From the NCBI GenBank assembly GCA_964016885.1, contig OZ024744.1, positions 24,527,930-24,591,929 of the forward strand: a stretch of 64,000 bases of DNA, read 5' to 3'. A program made the translations under genes and the position numbers. Source of the stretch: Eledone cirrhosa (Eukaryota; Mollusca; Cephalopoda; Octopoda; Eledonidae). Below, in pieces: positions 1 through 12,789 of this stretch; position 1 is the first letter of the stretch; every line of letters starts with the position of its first letter. A model generated the notes under the pieces. It searched no databases and had not been told where the DNA came from. It saw only the letters and a program-made list of their open reading frames with translations.

Positions 1-2790
1 TTTAATCTTAAGATAAAACTCGTTTTAACAACAGTTGAAACGTATGATAAAACTCGTTTTAACAACAGTTGCATTTTAAGATAAAACTGGCTTTAACAAC
101 AGTTGAATCTTAAGAACTGACTCGTTATAACAACAATTGAATTTTAAGATAAAACTCGTTTTAACAACAGTTGAATCTTAAGAAATTACTCGTTTTAACA
201 ACACTTGTAACTTATGATAAAACTCGTTTTAACAACAGTTGAACCTTAAGAACTGACTCGTTTTAACAACAATTGAATCCGAAGATAAAACTCCTTTTAA
301 CAACAGTCGAATCTTAAGAACTGTGTCGTTTTAACAACAGTGGAATCTTATGATAAAACTCGATTTAACAACAGTTGCATTTTAAGATAAAACTAGTTTT
401 AACAACAGTTGAATCTTAAGAACTGACTCGTTTTAACAACAGTTGAATCTGAAGAACTGACTCGTTTTAACAACAGTTGAATCTTAATAGATAATCCGTT
501 TTAACAACAGCTGAATCTTATGATATCACTCGTTTTAAAAACAGTTGAATCATAAGAACTGATTCGTTTTATCAACTGTTGAATCTTAAGATAAAACTCG
601 TTTTAACAACTGTTGAATCTTAAGAACTGGCTCGTTTTTACAACACTTGTATCTTATGATAAAACTCGTTTTAACAAAAGTTGATCCTTAAGAACTGACT
701 CGTTTTAACAACAGTTGAATCTTAAAGTAAAACTCGTTTTAACAACAGTCGAATCTTAAGAACTGTCTCGTTTTAATAACAGTTGAATCTGAAGAACTGA
801 CTCGTTTTAACAACACTTGTAACTTATGATAAAAGTCGTTTTACCTACAGTTGAATCTTATGATAAAACTCGTTTTAACAACAGTTGCATTTTAAGTTAA
901 AACTGGTTTTAACAACAGTTGAATCTTAAGAACTGCCTCGTTTTAACAACAGTTGAATCTTAAGATAAAACTCGTTTTAACAACAGTTGAATATTAAAAT
1001 AAGACTCTTATAACAACAGTTGATTCTTAAGAAATTACTCGTTTTTACAACAGTTGAATCTTAAGAACTGACTCATTCAACAACAGTTGAATCTTAAGAT
1101 AAAACTCGTTTTAACAACAGTTGATTCTTAAGACTGACTCGTTTTAACAACAGTTGAATCTTAAGAACTGACTTGTTTTAACAACAGTTGAATCTAAGAA
1201 CTGACTCGTTTTAACAACAGTTGCATTTTAAGATAAAACTGGTTCTTACAACAGTTGAATCTGAAGAACTGACTCGTTTTCACAACAGTTGAATCTTAAG
1301 AATTGACTCGTTTTAACAACAGTTGAATCTGAAGAACTGACTCGTTTTATCAACAGTTGAATCTGATGATAAAACTCGTTTTAACAACAGTTGAATCTCA
1401 AGAACTGACTCGTTTTAACAACACTTGTAACTTATGATAAAACTCGTTTTAACAACAGTTGAATCTTAAGAAATGACTCGTTTTAATAAGAGTTGAATCT
1501 TTAGAACTGAATCGTTTTAATAACAGTTGAATCTTAACATAAAACTCGTGTTAGCAACAGTTGAATCTTAAGAGAAAATTCGTTTTAACAGCAGATAATT
1601 CTTAAGAACTGACTCGGTTTAACAACAGTTAAATCGTATGATAAAACTCGTTTAACAGTTGCATTTTAAGATAAAACTGGTTTTACAACAGTTGAATCTT
1701 AAGAACTGACTCGTTTTAATAACACTTTAATCTTAAGATAAAACTCGTTTTAACAACAGTTGAAACGTATGATAAAACTCGTTTTAACAACAGTTGCATT
1801 TTAAGATAAAACTGGCTTTAACAACAGTTGAATCTTAAGAACTGACTCGTTATAACAACAGTTGAATTTTAAGATAAAACTCGTTTTAACAACAGTTGAA
1901 TCTTAAGAAATTACTCGTTTTAACAACACTTGTAACTTATGATAAAACTCGTTTTAACAACAGTTGAACCTTAAGAACTGACTCGTTTTAACAACAATTG
2001 AATCCGAAGATAAAACTCCTTTTAACAACAGTCGAATCTTAAGAACTGTGTCGTTTTAACAACAGTGGAATCTTATGATAAAACTCGATTTAACAACAGT
2101 TGCATTTTAAGATAAAACTAGTTTTAACAACAGTTGAATCTTAAGAACTGACTCGTTTTAACAACAGTTGAATCTGAAGAACTGACTCGTTTTAACAACA
2201 GTTGAATCTTAATAGATAATCCGTTTTAACAACAGCTGAATCTTATGATATCACTCGTTTTAAAAACAGTTGAATCATAAGAACTGATTCGTTTTAACAA
2301 CAGTTGAATCTGAAGAACTGACTCGTTTTAACAACAGTTGAATCTGAAGAACTGACTCGTTTTATCAACTGTTGAATCTTAAGATAAAACTCGTTTTAAC
2401 AACTGTTGAATCTTAAGAACTGGCTCGTTTTTACAACACTTGTATCTTATGATAAAACTCGTTTTAACAAAAGTTGATCCTTAAGAACTGACTCGTTTTA
2501 ACAACAGTTGAATCTTAAAGTAAAACTCGTTTTAACAACAGTCGAATCTTAAGAACTGTCTCGTTTTAATAACAGTTGAATCTGAAGAACTGACTCGTTT
2601 TAACAACAGTTGAATCTGAACATAAAAATCGTTTTAACAACAATTGAATCTTAAGAACTGACTCGTTTTAACAACACTTGTAACTTATGATAAAAGTCGT
2701 TTTACCTACAGTTGAATCTTATGATAAAACTCGTTTTAACAACAGTTGCATTTTAAGTTCAAACTGGTTTTAACAACAGTTGAATCTTTA
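1..2790. repeat. satellite higher-order pair, offset 1,725 bp
   Basis: Bases from 1 recur from 1,726 at a fixed offset of 1,725 bp (checked at the start and near 481/2,206), almost without difference. The second copy then carries two insertions of 68 bp each, near 2,300 and 2,610, which are exactly two monomers. The copies lose alignment near 920/2,790. This looks like a recent segmental duplication followed by gain or loss of dimers through unequal exchange. Confidence 0.85.
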
Positions 2791-2860
2791 GAACAGTCTC
2801 GTTTTAATAACAGTTGAATCTTAAAATAAACTGGTTTTAACACCAGTTGAATCTTAAGAA

Positions 2861-5800
2861 CTGACTTGTTTTAATAACACTTTAATCTTATGATAAAACT
2901 CGTTTTAACACCAGTTGAATCTTAAGAACTTACTCGTTTTAACAACAGTTGAATCTTAAGAGAAAATTCGTTTTAACAACAGCTAAATCTTAAGAACTGA
3001 CTCGTTTTAACAACAGTTGAATCTTATGATAACACTCTTGTTAACAACAGTTGCATTTTAAGTTAAAACTGGTTTTAACAACAGTTGAATGTTAAGAACT
3101 GACTCGTTTTAACCACAGTTGAATCTTAAGAGAAAATTCGTTTTAACAACAGCTGAATCTTAAGAACTGACTCTTTTTAACAACAGTTGAATCTCATGAT
3201 AAAACTCGTTTAACAGTTGCATTTTAAGAGAAAACTGGTTTTAACAACAGTTGAATCTTAAGAACTGACTCGTTTTAATAACACTTTAATCTTATGATAA
3301 AACTCGTTATAACAACAGTTGATTCTTAAGAAATTACTCGTTTTTACAACAGTTGAATCTTAAGATATAACTCGTTATAACAACAGTTGATTCTTAAGAA
3401 ATTACTCCTTTTTACAACAGTTGAATCTTAAGATAAATCTCGTTTTAAGAACAGTTTAATGTTAAGAACTGACTTGTTTTAACAACAGTTGAATCTTAAG
3501 AACTGATTCGTTTTAACAACAGTTGCATTTTAAGATAAAACTGGTTTTTTCAACAGTTGAATCTGAAGAACTGACTCGTTTTCACAACAGTTGAATCTGA
3601 AGAACTGACTCGTTTTAACAACAGTTGAATCTTAAGAACTGACTCGTTTTATCAACAGTTGAATCTGAAGATAAACTCGTTTTAACAACAGTTGAATCTT
3701 AAGAACTCACTCGTTTTAACAACACTTGTATCTTATGATAAAACTGGTTTTAACAACAGTTGAAACTTATGATAAAACTCGTTTTAATAACAGTTGCATT
3801 TTAAGATAAAACTGGTTTTAACAACAGTTGAATCTGAAGAACTGACTCGTTTGAACAACAGTTGAATCTTAAGAACTGACTCGTTTTAACAACAGTTGAA
3901 TCTTAAAATAAAACTATTTTTAACAACAGTTGAATCTTAAAATAAATCTGGTTTTAATAACAGTTGAATCTTAAGAACTGACTCGTTTTAAGAACACTTT
4001 ATTCGCATGATAAAACTCGGTATAACAACAGTTGATTCTTAAGAAATTACTCGTTTTAACAATAGTTGAATCTTAAGATAAAACTCGTTTTAACAACAGT
4101 TGAATCTTTAGAACTGAATCGTTTTAATAACAGTTGAATCTTAAAATAAAACTCGTTTTAACAACAGTTGAATCTTAAGAACTGTCTCGTGTTAACAACA
4201 GTTGAATCTTAAGATAAAATCTGTTTTAACAACAGTTGAAAGTTAAGAACTGACTCGTTTTAACAACAGTTGAATCTTTAAAAAAAACTGGTTATAACAA
4301 CAGTTGAATCTTAAGAACTGACTCGTCTTAACAACAGTTGAATCTTAAGAACTGATTCGTTTTAGCAACAGATGAATCTTAATATAAAACTCGTTTTAAC
4401 AACAGTTGAATCTAAAGAACTGATTCGTTTTAACAACAGTTGAATCTTAAATAAAACTCGTTATAACAACAGTTGATTCTTAAGAAATTACTCGTTTTAA
4501 CAACAGTTGAATCTTAAGATAAAACTCGTTTTAACAACTGTTGCATTTTAAGATAAAACTGGTTTTAACAACAGTTGAATCTTAAGATCTGACTCGTTTT
4601 AACAACACTTGTAACTTATGATAAAACTCGTTTTAACAACAGTTGAACCTTAAGAACTGACTCGTTTTAACAACAGTTGAATTTTAAGAGAAAATTCGTT
4701 TTAACAACAGCTGAATCTTTAGAACTGACTCGTTTTAACAACAGTTTATTGTTAAGATAAAACTCGTTTTAACAACAGTTGCATTTTAAGATAAAACTGG
4801 TTTTAACAACAGTTGAATCTTAAGAACTGACTCGTTTTAACAACAGTTTACTCTGAAGAACTGACTCGTTTTAATAACAGTTGAATCTGAAGATAAAACT
4901 CGTTTTAACAACAGTTGAATCTTAAGAACTGACTCGTTTTAACAACACTTGTAACTTATGATAAAACTCGTTTTAACAACAGTTGAACCTTAAGAACTGA
5001 CTCGTTTTAACAATAGTTGAATTTTAAGATAAAACTCGTTTTAACAACAGTTGAATATTGAGATAAGACTCGTTATAACAACAGTTGATTCTTAAGAAAT
5101 TACTCGTTTTAACAACAGTTGAATCTTAAGGTAAAACTCGTTTTAACAACAGTTGAATCTTAAGACTGACTCGTTTAAACAACAGTTGAATCTTAAGAAC
5201 TGACTTGTTTTAACAACAATTGAATCTTAAGATAAAACTCGTTTTAACAACAGTTGAATCTTAAGAACTGACTCGTTTTAACAACAGTTGCATTTTAAGA
5301 TAAAATTGGTTTTTACAACAGTTGAATCTGAAGAGCTGACTCGTTTAAACAACAGTTGAATCTTAAAATAAAACACTTTTTAACAACAGTTGAATCTTAA
5401 AATAAAACTAGTTTTAATAACAGTTGAATCTTAAGAACTGACTCGTTTTAATATAATTTGAATCTTAAGATAAAATTCGTTTTAACAACAGCTGAATCTA
5501 AAGAACTGACTCGTTTTAAGAACACTTTATTCTCATGATAAAACTCGGTATAACAACAGTTGATTCTTAAGAAATTACTCTTTTTAACAATTGTTGAATC
5601 TTAAGATAAAACTCGTTTCAACAACAGTTGAATCTTAAGAGCTGTCTCGTGTTAACAACAGTTGAATCTAAAGATAAAATCTGTTTTAACAACAGTTGAA
5701 AGTTAAGAACTGACTCGTTTTACTAGCAGTTGAATCTTAAGATAAAACTGGTTATAACAACAGTTGAATCTTAAGAACTGACTCGTCTTAACAACAGTTG

Positions 5801-6554
5801 AATCTTAAGAACTGACTCGTTTTAACAACAGATGAATCTTAAGATAAAACTCATTTTAACAACAGTTGAATCTTAAGACCTGATTCGTTTTAACAACAGT
5901 TGAATATTAAATAAAACTCGTTTTAACAACAGTTGCATTTTAAGATAAAACTGGTTTTAACAACAGTTGAATCTTAAGAACTGACTCGTTTTAACAACAC
6001 TTGTAACTTATAATAAAACTCGTTTTAACAAGAGTTGAACCTTAAGAACTGACTCGTTTTAACAACAGTTGAATCTAAAGAACTGACTCGTTTTAACACA
6101 AGTTGAATCTTAAGATAAAACTCGTTTTAACAACAGTTGAACCTTAAGAACTGACTCGTTTAACAACAGTTGAATCTTAAAATAAAACTCGTTTTAACAG
6201 TTGAATTTTAAAATAGAACTAGTTTTAATAACAGTTGAATCTTAAGAAGTGACTCGTTTTAATACAAGTTGAATCTTAAGCTAAAATTAGTTTTAACAAC
6301 TGCTGAATCTTAATAACTGACTCGTTTTAAGAACACTTCAATCTTATGATAAAACTCGTGTTAACAACAGTTGAATCTTAAGAACTGACTCGTTTTAACA
6401 ACAGTTGAATCTTAAAATAAAACTCGTTTTAACAACAGTTGAATCTTAAAATAAAACTAGTTTTAATAACAGTTGAATCTTAAGAAGTGACTCGTTTTAA
6501 TATAAGTTGAATCTTAAGCTAAAATTCGTTTTAACAACAGCTGAATCTTAAGAA
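2861..6554. repeat. satellite higher-order block, copy 1 (3,694 bp)
   Basis: This block matches the following block at a constant offset of 3,694 bp, checked near 2,861, 3,027, 6,267 and 6,507. The stretches compared are identical, including rare monomer variants. The duplication is therefore very recent, or it is an assembly duplication. Confidence 0.85.
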
Positions 6555-9500
6555 CTGACTTGTTTTAATAACACTTTAATCTTATGATAAAACTCGTTTT
6601 AACACCAGTTGAATCTTAAGAACTTACTCGTTTTAACAACAGTTGAATCTTAAGAGAAAATTCGTTTTAACAACAGCTAAATCTTAAGAACTGACTCGTT
6701 TTAACAACAGTTGAATCTTATGATAACACTCTTGTTAACAACAGTTGCATTTTAAGTTAAAACTGGTTTTAACAACAGTTGAATGTTAAGAACTGACTCG
6801 TTTTAACCACAGTTGAATCTTAAGAGAAAATTCGTTTTAACAACAGCTGAATCTTAAGAACTGACTCTTTTTAACAACAGTTGAATCTCATGATAAAACT
6901 CGTTTAACAGTTGCATTTTAAGAGAAAACTGGTTTTAACAACAGTTGAATCTTAAGAACTGACTCGTTTTAATAACACTTTAATCTTATGATAAAACTCG
7001 TTATAACAACAGTTGATTCTTAAGAAATTACTCGTTTTTACAACAGTTGAATCTTAAGATATAACTCGTTATAACAACAGTTGATTCTTAAGAAATTACT
7101 CCTTTTTACAACAGTTGAATCTTAAGATAAATCTCGTTTTAAGAACAGTTTAATGTTAAGAACTGACTTGTTTTAACAACAGTTGAATCTTAAGAACTGA
7201 TTCGTTTTAACAACAGTTGCATTTTAAGATAAAACTGGTTTTTTCAACAGTTGAATCTGAAGAACTGACTCGTTTTCACAACAGTTGAATCTGAAGAACT
7301 GACTCGTTTTAACAACAGTTGAATCTTAAGAACTGACTCGTTTTATCAACAGTTGAATCTGAAGATAAACTCGTTTTAACAACAGTTGAATCTTAAGAAC
7401 TCACTCGTTTTAACAACACTTGTATCTTATGATAAAACTGGTTTTAACAACAGTTGAAACTTATGATAAAACTCGTTTTAATAACAGTTGCATTTTAAGA
7501 TAAAACTGGTTTTAACAACAGTTGAATCTGAAGAACTGACTCGTTTGAACAACAGTTGAATCTTAAGAACTGACTCGTTTTAACAACAGTTGAATCTTAA
7601 AATAAAACTATTTTTAACAACAGTTGAATCTTAAAATAAATCTGGTTTTAATAACAGTTGAATCTTAAGAACTGACTCGTTTTAAGAACACTTTATTCGC
7701 ATGATAAAACTCGGTATAACAACAGTTGATTCTTAAGAAATTACTCGTTTTAACAATAGTTGAATCTTAAGATAAAACTCGTTTTAACAACAGTTGAATC
7801 TTTAGAACTGAATCGTTTTAATAACAGTTGAATCTTAAAATAAAACTCGTTTTAACAACAGTTGAATCTTAAGAACTGTCTCGTGTTAACAACAGTTGAA
7901 TCTTAAGATAAAATCTGTTTTAACAACAGTTGAAAGTTAAGAACTGACTCGTTTTAACAACAGTTGAATCTTTAAAAAAAACTGGTTATAACAACAGTTG
8001 AATCTTAAGAACTGACTCGTCTTAACAACAGTTGAATCTTAAGAACTGATTCGTTTTAGCAACAGATGAATCTTAATATAAAACTCGTTTTAACAACAGT
8101 TGAATCTAAAGAACTGATTCGTTTTAACAACAGTTGAATCTTAAATAAAACTCGTTATAACAACAGTTGATTCTTAAGAAATTACTCGTTTTAACAACAG
8201 TTGAATCTTAAGATAAAACTCGTTTTAACAACTGTTGCATTTTAAGATAAAACTGGTTTTAACAACAGTTGAATCTTAAGATCTGACTCGTTTTAACAAC
8301 ACTTGTAACTTATGATAAAACTCGTTTTAACAACAGTTGAACCTTAAGAACTGACTCGTTTTAACAACAGTTGAATTTTAAGAGAAAATTCGTTTTAACA
8401 ACAGCTGAATCTTTAGAACTGACTCGTTTTAACAACAGTTTATTGTTAAGATAAAACTCGTTTTAACAACAGTTGCATTTTAAGATAAAACTGGTTTTAA
8501 CAACAGTTGAATCTTAAGAACTGACTCGTTTTAACAACAGTTTACTCTGAAGAACTGACTCGTTTTAATAACAGTTGAATCTGAAGATAAAACTCGTTTT
8601 AACAACAGTTGAATCTTAAGAACTGACTCGTTTTAACAACACTTGTAACTTATGATAAAACTCGTTTTAACAACAGTTGAACCTTAAGAACTGACTCGTT
8701 TTAACAATAGTTGAATTTTAAGATAAAACTCGTTTTAACAACAGTTGAATATTGAGATAAGACTCGTTATAACAACAGTTGATTCTTAAGAAATTACTCG
8801 TTTTAACAACAGTTGAATCTTAAGGTAAAACTCGTTTTAACAACAGTTGAATCTTAAGACTGACTCGTTTAAACAACAGTTGAATCTTAAGAACTGACTT
8901 GTTTTAACAACAATTGAATCTTAAGATAAAACTCGTTTTAACAACAGTTGAATCTTAAGAACTGACTCGTTTTAACAACAGTTGCATTTTAAGATAAAAT
9001 TGGTTTTTACAACAGTTGAATCTGAAGAGCTGACTCGTTTAAACAACAGTTGAATCTTAAAATAAAACACTTTTTAACAACAGTTGAATCTTAAAATAAA
9101 ACTAGTTTTAATAACAGTTGAATCTTAAGAACTGACTCGTTTTAATATAATTTGAATCTTAAGATAAAATTCGTTTTAACAACAGCTGAATCTAAAGAAC
9201 TGACTCGTTTTAAGAACACTTTATTCTCATGATAAAACTCGGTATAACAACAGTTGATTCTTAAGAAATTACTCTTTTTAACAATTGTTGAATCTTAAGA
9301 TAAAACTCGTTTCAACAACAGTTGAATCTTAAGAGCTGTCTCGTGTTAACAACAGTTGAATCTAAAGATAAAATCTGTTTTAACAACAGTTGAAAGTTAA
9401 GAACTGACTCGTTTTACTAGCAGTTGAATCTTAAGATAAAACTGGTTATAACAACAGTTGAATCTTAAGAACTGACTCGTCTTAACAACAGTTGAATCTT

Positions 9501-10248
9501 AAGAACTGACTCGTTTTAACAACAGATGAATCTTAAGATAAAACTCATTTTAACAACAGTTGAATCTTAAGACCTGATTCGTTTTAACAACAGTTGAATA
9601 TTAAATAAAACTCGTTTTAACAACAGTTGCATTTTAAGATAAAACTGGTTTTAACAACAGTTGAATCTTAAGAACTGACTCGTTTTAACAACACTTGTAA
9701 CTTATAATAAAACTCGTTTTAACAAGAGTTGAACCTTAAGAACTGACTCGTTTTAACAACAGTTGAATCTAAAGAACTGACTCGTTTTAACACAAGTTGA
9801 ATCTTAAGATAAAACTCGTTTTAACAACAGTTGAACCTTAAGAACTGACTCGTTTAACAACAGTTGAATCTTAAAATAAAACTCGTTTTAACAGTTGAAT
9901 TTTAAAATAGAACTAGTTTTAATAACAGTTGAATCTTAAGAAGTGACTCGTTTTAATACAAGTTGAATCTTAAGCTAAAATTAGTTTTAACAACTGCTGA
10001 ATCTTAATAACTGACTCGTTTTAAGAACACTTCAATCTTATGATAAAACTCGTGTTAACAACAGTTGAATCTTAAGAACTGACTCGTTTTAACAACAGTT
10101 GAATCTTAAAATAAAACTCGTTTTAACAACAGTTGAATCTTAAAATAAAACTAGTTTTAATAACAGTTGAATCTTAAGAAGTGACTCGTTTTAATATAAG
10201 TTGAATCTTAAGCTAAAATTCGTTTTAACAACAGCTGAATCTTAAGAA
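6555..10248. repeat. satellite higher-order block, copy 2 (3,694 bp)
   Basis: Second copy of the 3,694-bp block, directly abutting the first. After about 10,248 the array continues with ordinary monomers to 10,592. Confidence 0.85.
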
Positions 10249-10592
10249 CTGACTCGTTTTAAGAACACTTTAATATAAGTTGAATCTTATGATAAAACTC
10301 GTTTTAACAACAGTTGAATCTTAAGAACTGACTCGTTTTAACAACAGTTGAATTTTAAGATAAAACTCGTTTTAACAACAGTTGAATCTTAAGATAAAAC
10401 TCGTTATAACAACAGTTGATTCGTAAGAAATTACTCGTTTTAACAACAGTTGAATCTTAAGATAAAACTCGTTTTAACAACAGTTGAATCTTTAGAACTG
10501 ACTCGTTTTAATAACAGTTGAATCTTACAATAAAACTCGTTTTAACAACAGCTGAATCTTAAGAACTGACTCATTTTAACAACAGTTGAGTC

Positions 10593-10805
10593 TACGTGTA
10601 ATATTGACACTGACATTGCCTTTATATCAATCTGGCGGTCCGTTCAGATTAAAGATACGAATGCTTCTTAAAATCCCATCAATACACAACTTTATGATTA
10701 TCTCTCAAAATTAACCGAAAACAAATTCAGCGAAGATTCTGATTGACAGATAACCTATTGAGATGCCACAATTTTCTGAGGAATGTGTGTGTGTGTGTGT
10801 GTGTA
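10593..10805. other. unique spacer with short (TG)n
   Basis: Non-satellite sequence following an abrupt end of the array. No coding frame or RNA gene is visible. A (TG)11 run at about 10,783-10,804 leads directly into a tRNA-like SINE head. Confidence 0.6.
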
Positions 10806-10990
10806 GGCACGCTGCTTAGTGGTTAGAGTGTTCAGCACAGGTGTGTAAGTTTACGAGTTCAATACGTGGCTGCAGATTGTCTCGTTGAGTAAAATAATTT
10901 ATTTCTCTAGTCGAGTCAGCCAGCGGGCAAAAGTGAATTGTTGCTGTATTTCAAATAACTGACGGGAGAATCGATTGTGAAAGTCAACAC
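10806..10990 (+). mobile_element. tRNA-derived SINE, decayed
   Basis: A tRNA-like head has an A-box-like AGTGGTTAGAGTG followed about 35 bases later by a B-box-like GAGTTCAATAC. It is followed by a body with TTGAGTAAAATAATTTATTTC and GTCAGCCAGCGGGCAAAAG. That body resembles the conserved central domain of mollusc and cephalopod tRNA-SINEs (a TTGAGCAAGACACTTTATTTC-like core, recalled rather than searched). It is immobile without a partner LINE. Both boxes deviate from consensus, so it is probably no longer transcribed. The 3' end is not clear. Confidence 0.6.
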
Positions 10991-11139
10991 AGCAACTTCA
11001 TAGGAATTCTTCAAAACGATACCGAAGTGACAACTGTATCAGAAATACGACCAGTGAGTAGTCGGTCAGTAAGGTTTCACGTTTTCCTACTTATTCTAAT
11101 GCAATAGCGTATCAAAACTCGATGTTCGAGTTAATTTTG

Positions 11140-11366
11140 TTGATATATATATATATATACGTGTGTGTGTGTATATGTGTGTATGTGTGTGTTGGGGTGG
11201 GGAGTACAGTGCTGAGAACAGGGAGACTACTAATCATGGGAGAACTGATTACACGGGTAGATGAAGAATGGGTATAGATATATGTAAAATCCCGACCGTA
11301 TTGGTATCTATCACACACACGCCTACACACACACCCCTACACACACACACATATATATATATATAA
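11140..11366. repeat. (TA)n, (GT)n and (AC)n microsatellites
   Basis: (TA)n passing into (GT)n at 11,142-11,192, then GT-interrupted sequence. (AC)n and (AT)n at about 11,329-11,365 directly precede the left arm of a hairpin. Apparent reading frames here are low-complexity artefacts. Confidence 0.85.
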
Positions 11367-11707
11367 AATAGAAAAAACGTGTAAGTTTCGTTTACATATG
11401 AAAAATATTTATTCTGTTTCGACCTGTTACTCCCGTTTCGCAGAGGATTGGCTCAATGTAACCCATAGGAGTTATGGACACGACTCCAGTATCGATCTGC
11501 TCGTCAGACTGGTGATGTGACAAAAAATATCAACAAAAATATATCTTTTGTTACATCACTAGTCTGACGAGCAGATCGATACTGGAGTCGGGTCCATAAC
11601 TCCTATAGGTTACGTTGAGCAAATCCTCTGCGAAACGCGAGTAACAGGCCGATACAGAATAATAAATATTTTTCGTATGTAAACGAAACTTCCAGGTTTT
11701 TTCTATT
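11367..11707. repeat. long hairpin (foldback) element
   Basis: Two inverted arms of about 160 bp (11,367-11,526 and 11,546-11,707) are separated by a loop of about 19 bp. They pair at most positions, for example AGTTATGGACACGACTCCAG against its near complement. It is bounded by (AT)n on both sides. The right arm contains CTGACGAG, matching the first hammerhead core box, but no GAAA follows the possible stem, so I do not call a ribozyme. Likely a non-autonomous foldback or PLE terminal relic. Confidence 0.85.
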
Positions 11708-11810
11708 ATATATATATATGTGTGTGTGTGTGTAGACAGCATGTATATGTAAATGTATGTATATTTCCTCTGATAGTTTATTTTCCTCTATCACTACTCC
11801 TTTGCTAAAC

Positions 11811-12662
11811 CTTATCGATTCGAATAGCCCTTTTCAGGATAAACCTCCACCTGTTGTTGACGATCGCACCCGTCAACGCACGCTTAACTAATTCGCTAAT
11901 CCGGTCTCTGTAAGCTTTGCGCGCGGGGACGATGCGTTCAGCTTTCAGTAGCCGAGCCCTTGCCTATGGTGTCTATCTGAGTCAACTTCACAGATCACAA
12001 ATATGTGGTCCGTATAGTCGACTACTTTAAATTGTGGACAACGTACACTACCCTTATCTGTTTCCCTACAAAATACCCTATCAAAATACGATCTGGATGA
12101 CCCGATGCGGTTTGCCCATGTCCACATTGTCACATTCGGATAATCCATTCTATACCTGTCAGACAGTTCAAAACGTCTGAGCAGGTTGTTGAGTCTTTTA
12201 CACCCTCCTGCCCTGTCTACTAGGCCCACATTATCCCAGCGTGCATCTAAGATACCGTTCCAGTCGCTCACTAACACTAAAGAGCGGGACGTTCAAAGAA
12301 AGGTCTCTAGACGTCTGAAGAAATCTGGCCGTCCTGCCCTTGTTGGGGCGTAGACGGCTACTAGCCTGAAAGCATTGCCTTCGCTGCTGGTCACGTCCAG
12401 CACCACCGACTTACCTTCTGGGTCCAGGAAGATGGCCCGTATGGCGAGATCCAAAACTCTCCGAAAAGGACGGCAACCCCTCCCCACGATCCTGGACGGC
12501 TGGGAGATGCGAATAAATCGTAGCCGCCGAAGATCGGTGCGAAGGCTCGTGCTTCGGAGATTCTGGTCTCGCTGATGGCAACCACATCTATGTTTAGTCA
12601 GGTGATGTCGTTGAGCAGGTGACCCTGCTTCCAAGATGACCCCAGGCCACGTACATTTATCC
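11811..12662 (-). pseudogene. LINE ORF2 N-terminus, AP-endonuclease, broken
   Basis: The 5' portion of ORF2 encodes an apurinic-type endonuclease that nicks target DNA. It begins LLRIGRINVRGLGSSWKQ near 12,660. Endonuclease motifs follow: VVAISETRISE (catalytic Glu region, about 12,585), VAVYAPT (about 12,340), VSDWNGILDA (about 12,270) and YTDHIFVICEVD (catalytic His region, about 12,000). A linker, LLKAERIVPARKAY, leads towards a missing RT. A stop follows the opening segment near 12,600 and at least two frameshifts occur (about 12,400 and 12,290). The enzyme cannot be made. Confidence 0.75.
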
Positions 12663-12789
12663 TGCCTATTCTAAGTAAGGCCATGTTAGTGAGGAATGGA
12701 GTAAGTGAGAAAGGATCACCTACTCTGATCGTGTGGTGAAGGGACAGTAGAACCGTCCCTTTCGCTGGTTATGGGTGTTTCCAAGAGGA

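Larger units (their letters stand above)
1..10592. repeat. 34-bp satellite array with higher-order structure
   Basis: About 310 tandem monomers of 34 bp. Each carries the constant parts TTGAATCTTAAG and CTCGTTTTAACAACAG. Two variants interchange in the middle, AACTGA and ATAAAA, so a 68-bp dimer rhythm is visible. Many monomers carry CTTAAG (an AflII site). There is no reading frame of 60 codons or more, so the block is non-coding. It begins before base 1 and ends at 10,592, where the sequence becomes unique. It could be pericentromeric, subtelomeric or dispersed; nothing in the window decides. Confidence 0.97.

Noticed and set aside
1..10592. CRISPR-like array because of regular short repeats
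   Set aside because: No unique spacers; it is a head-to-tail 34-bp satellite in an animal genome.
10806..10880. Functional tRNA gene
   Set aside because: The A and B boxes are present in order but no cloverleaf with an anticodon arm closes, and a SINE body follows.
11555..11640. CTGACGAG in the hairpin arm as a hammerhead
   Set aside because: No GAAA follows the CAG/CTG stem and the later GAAAC is in the wrong place for the fold.
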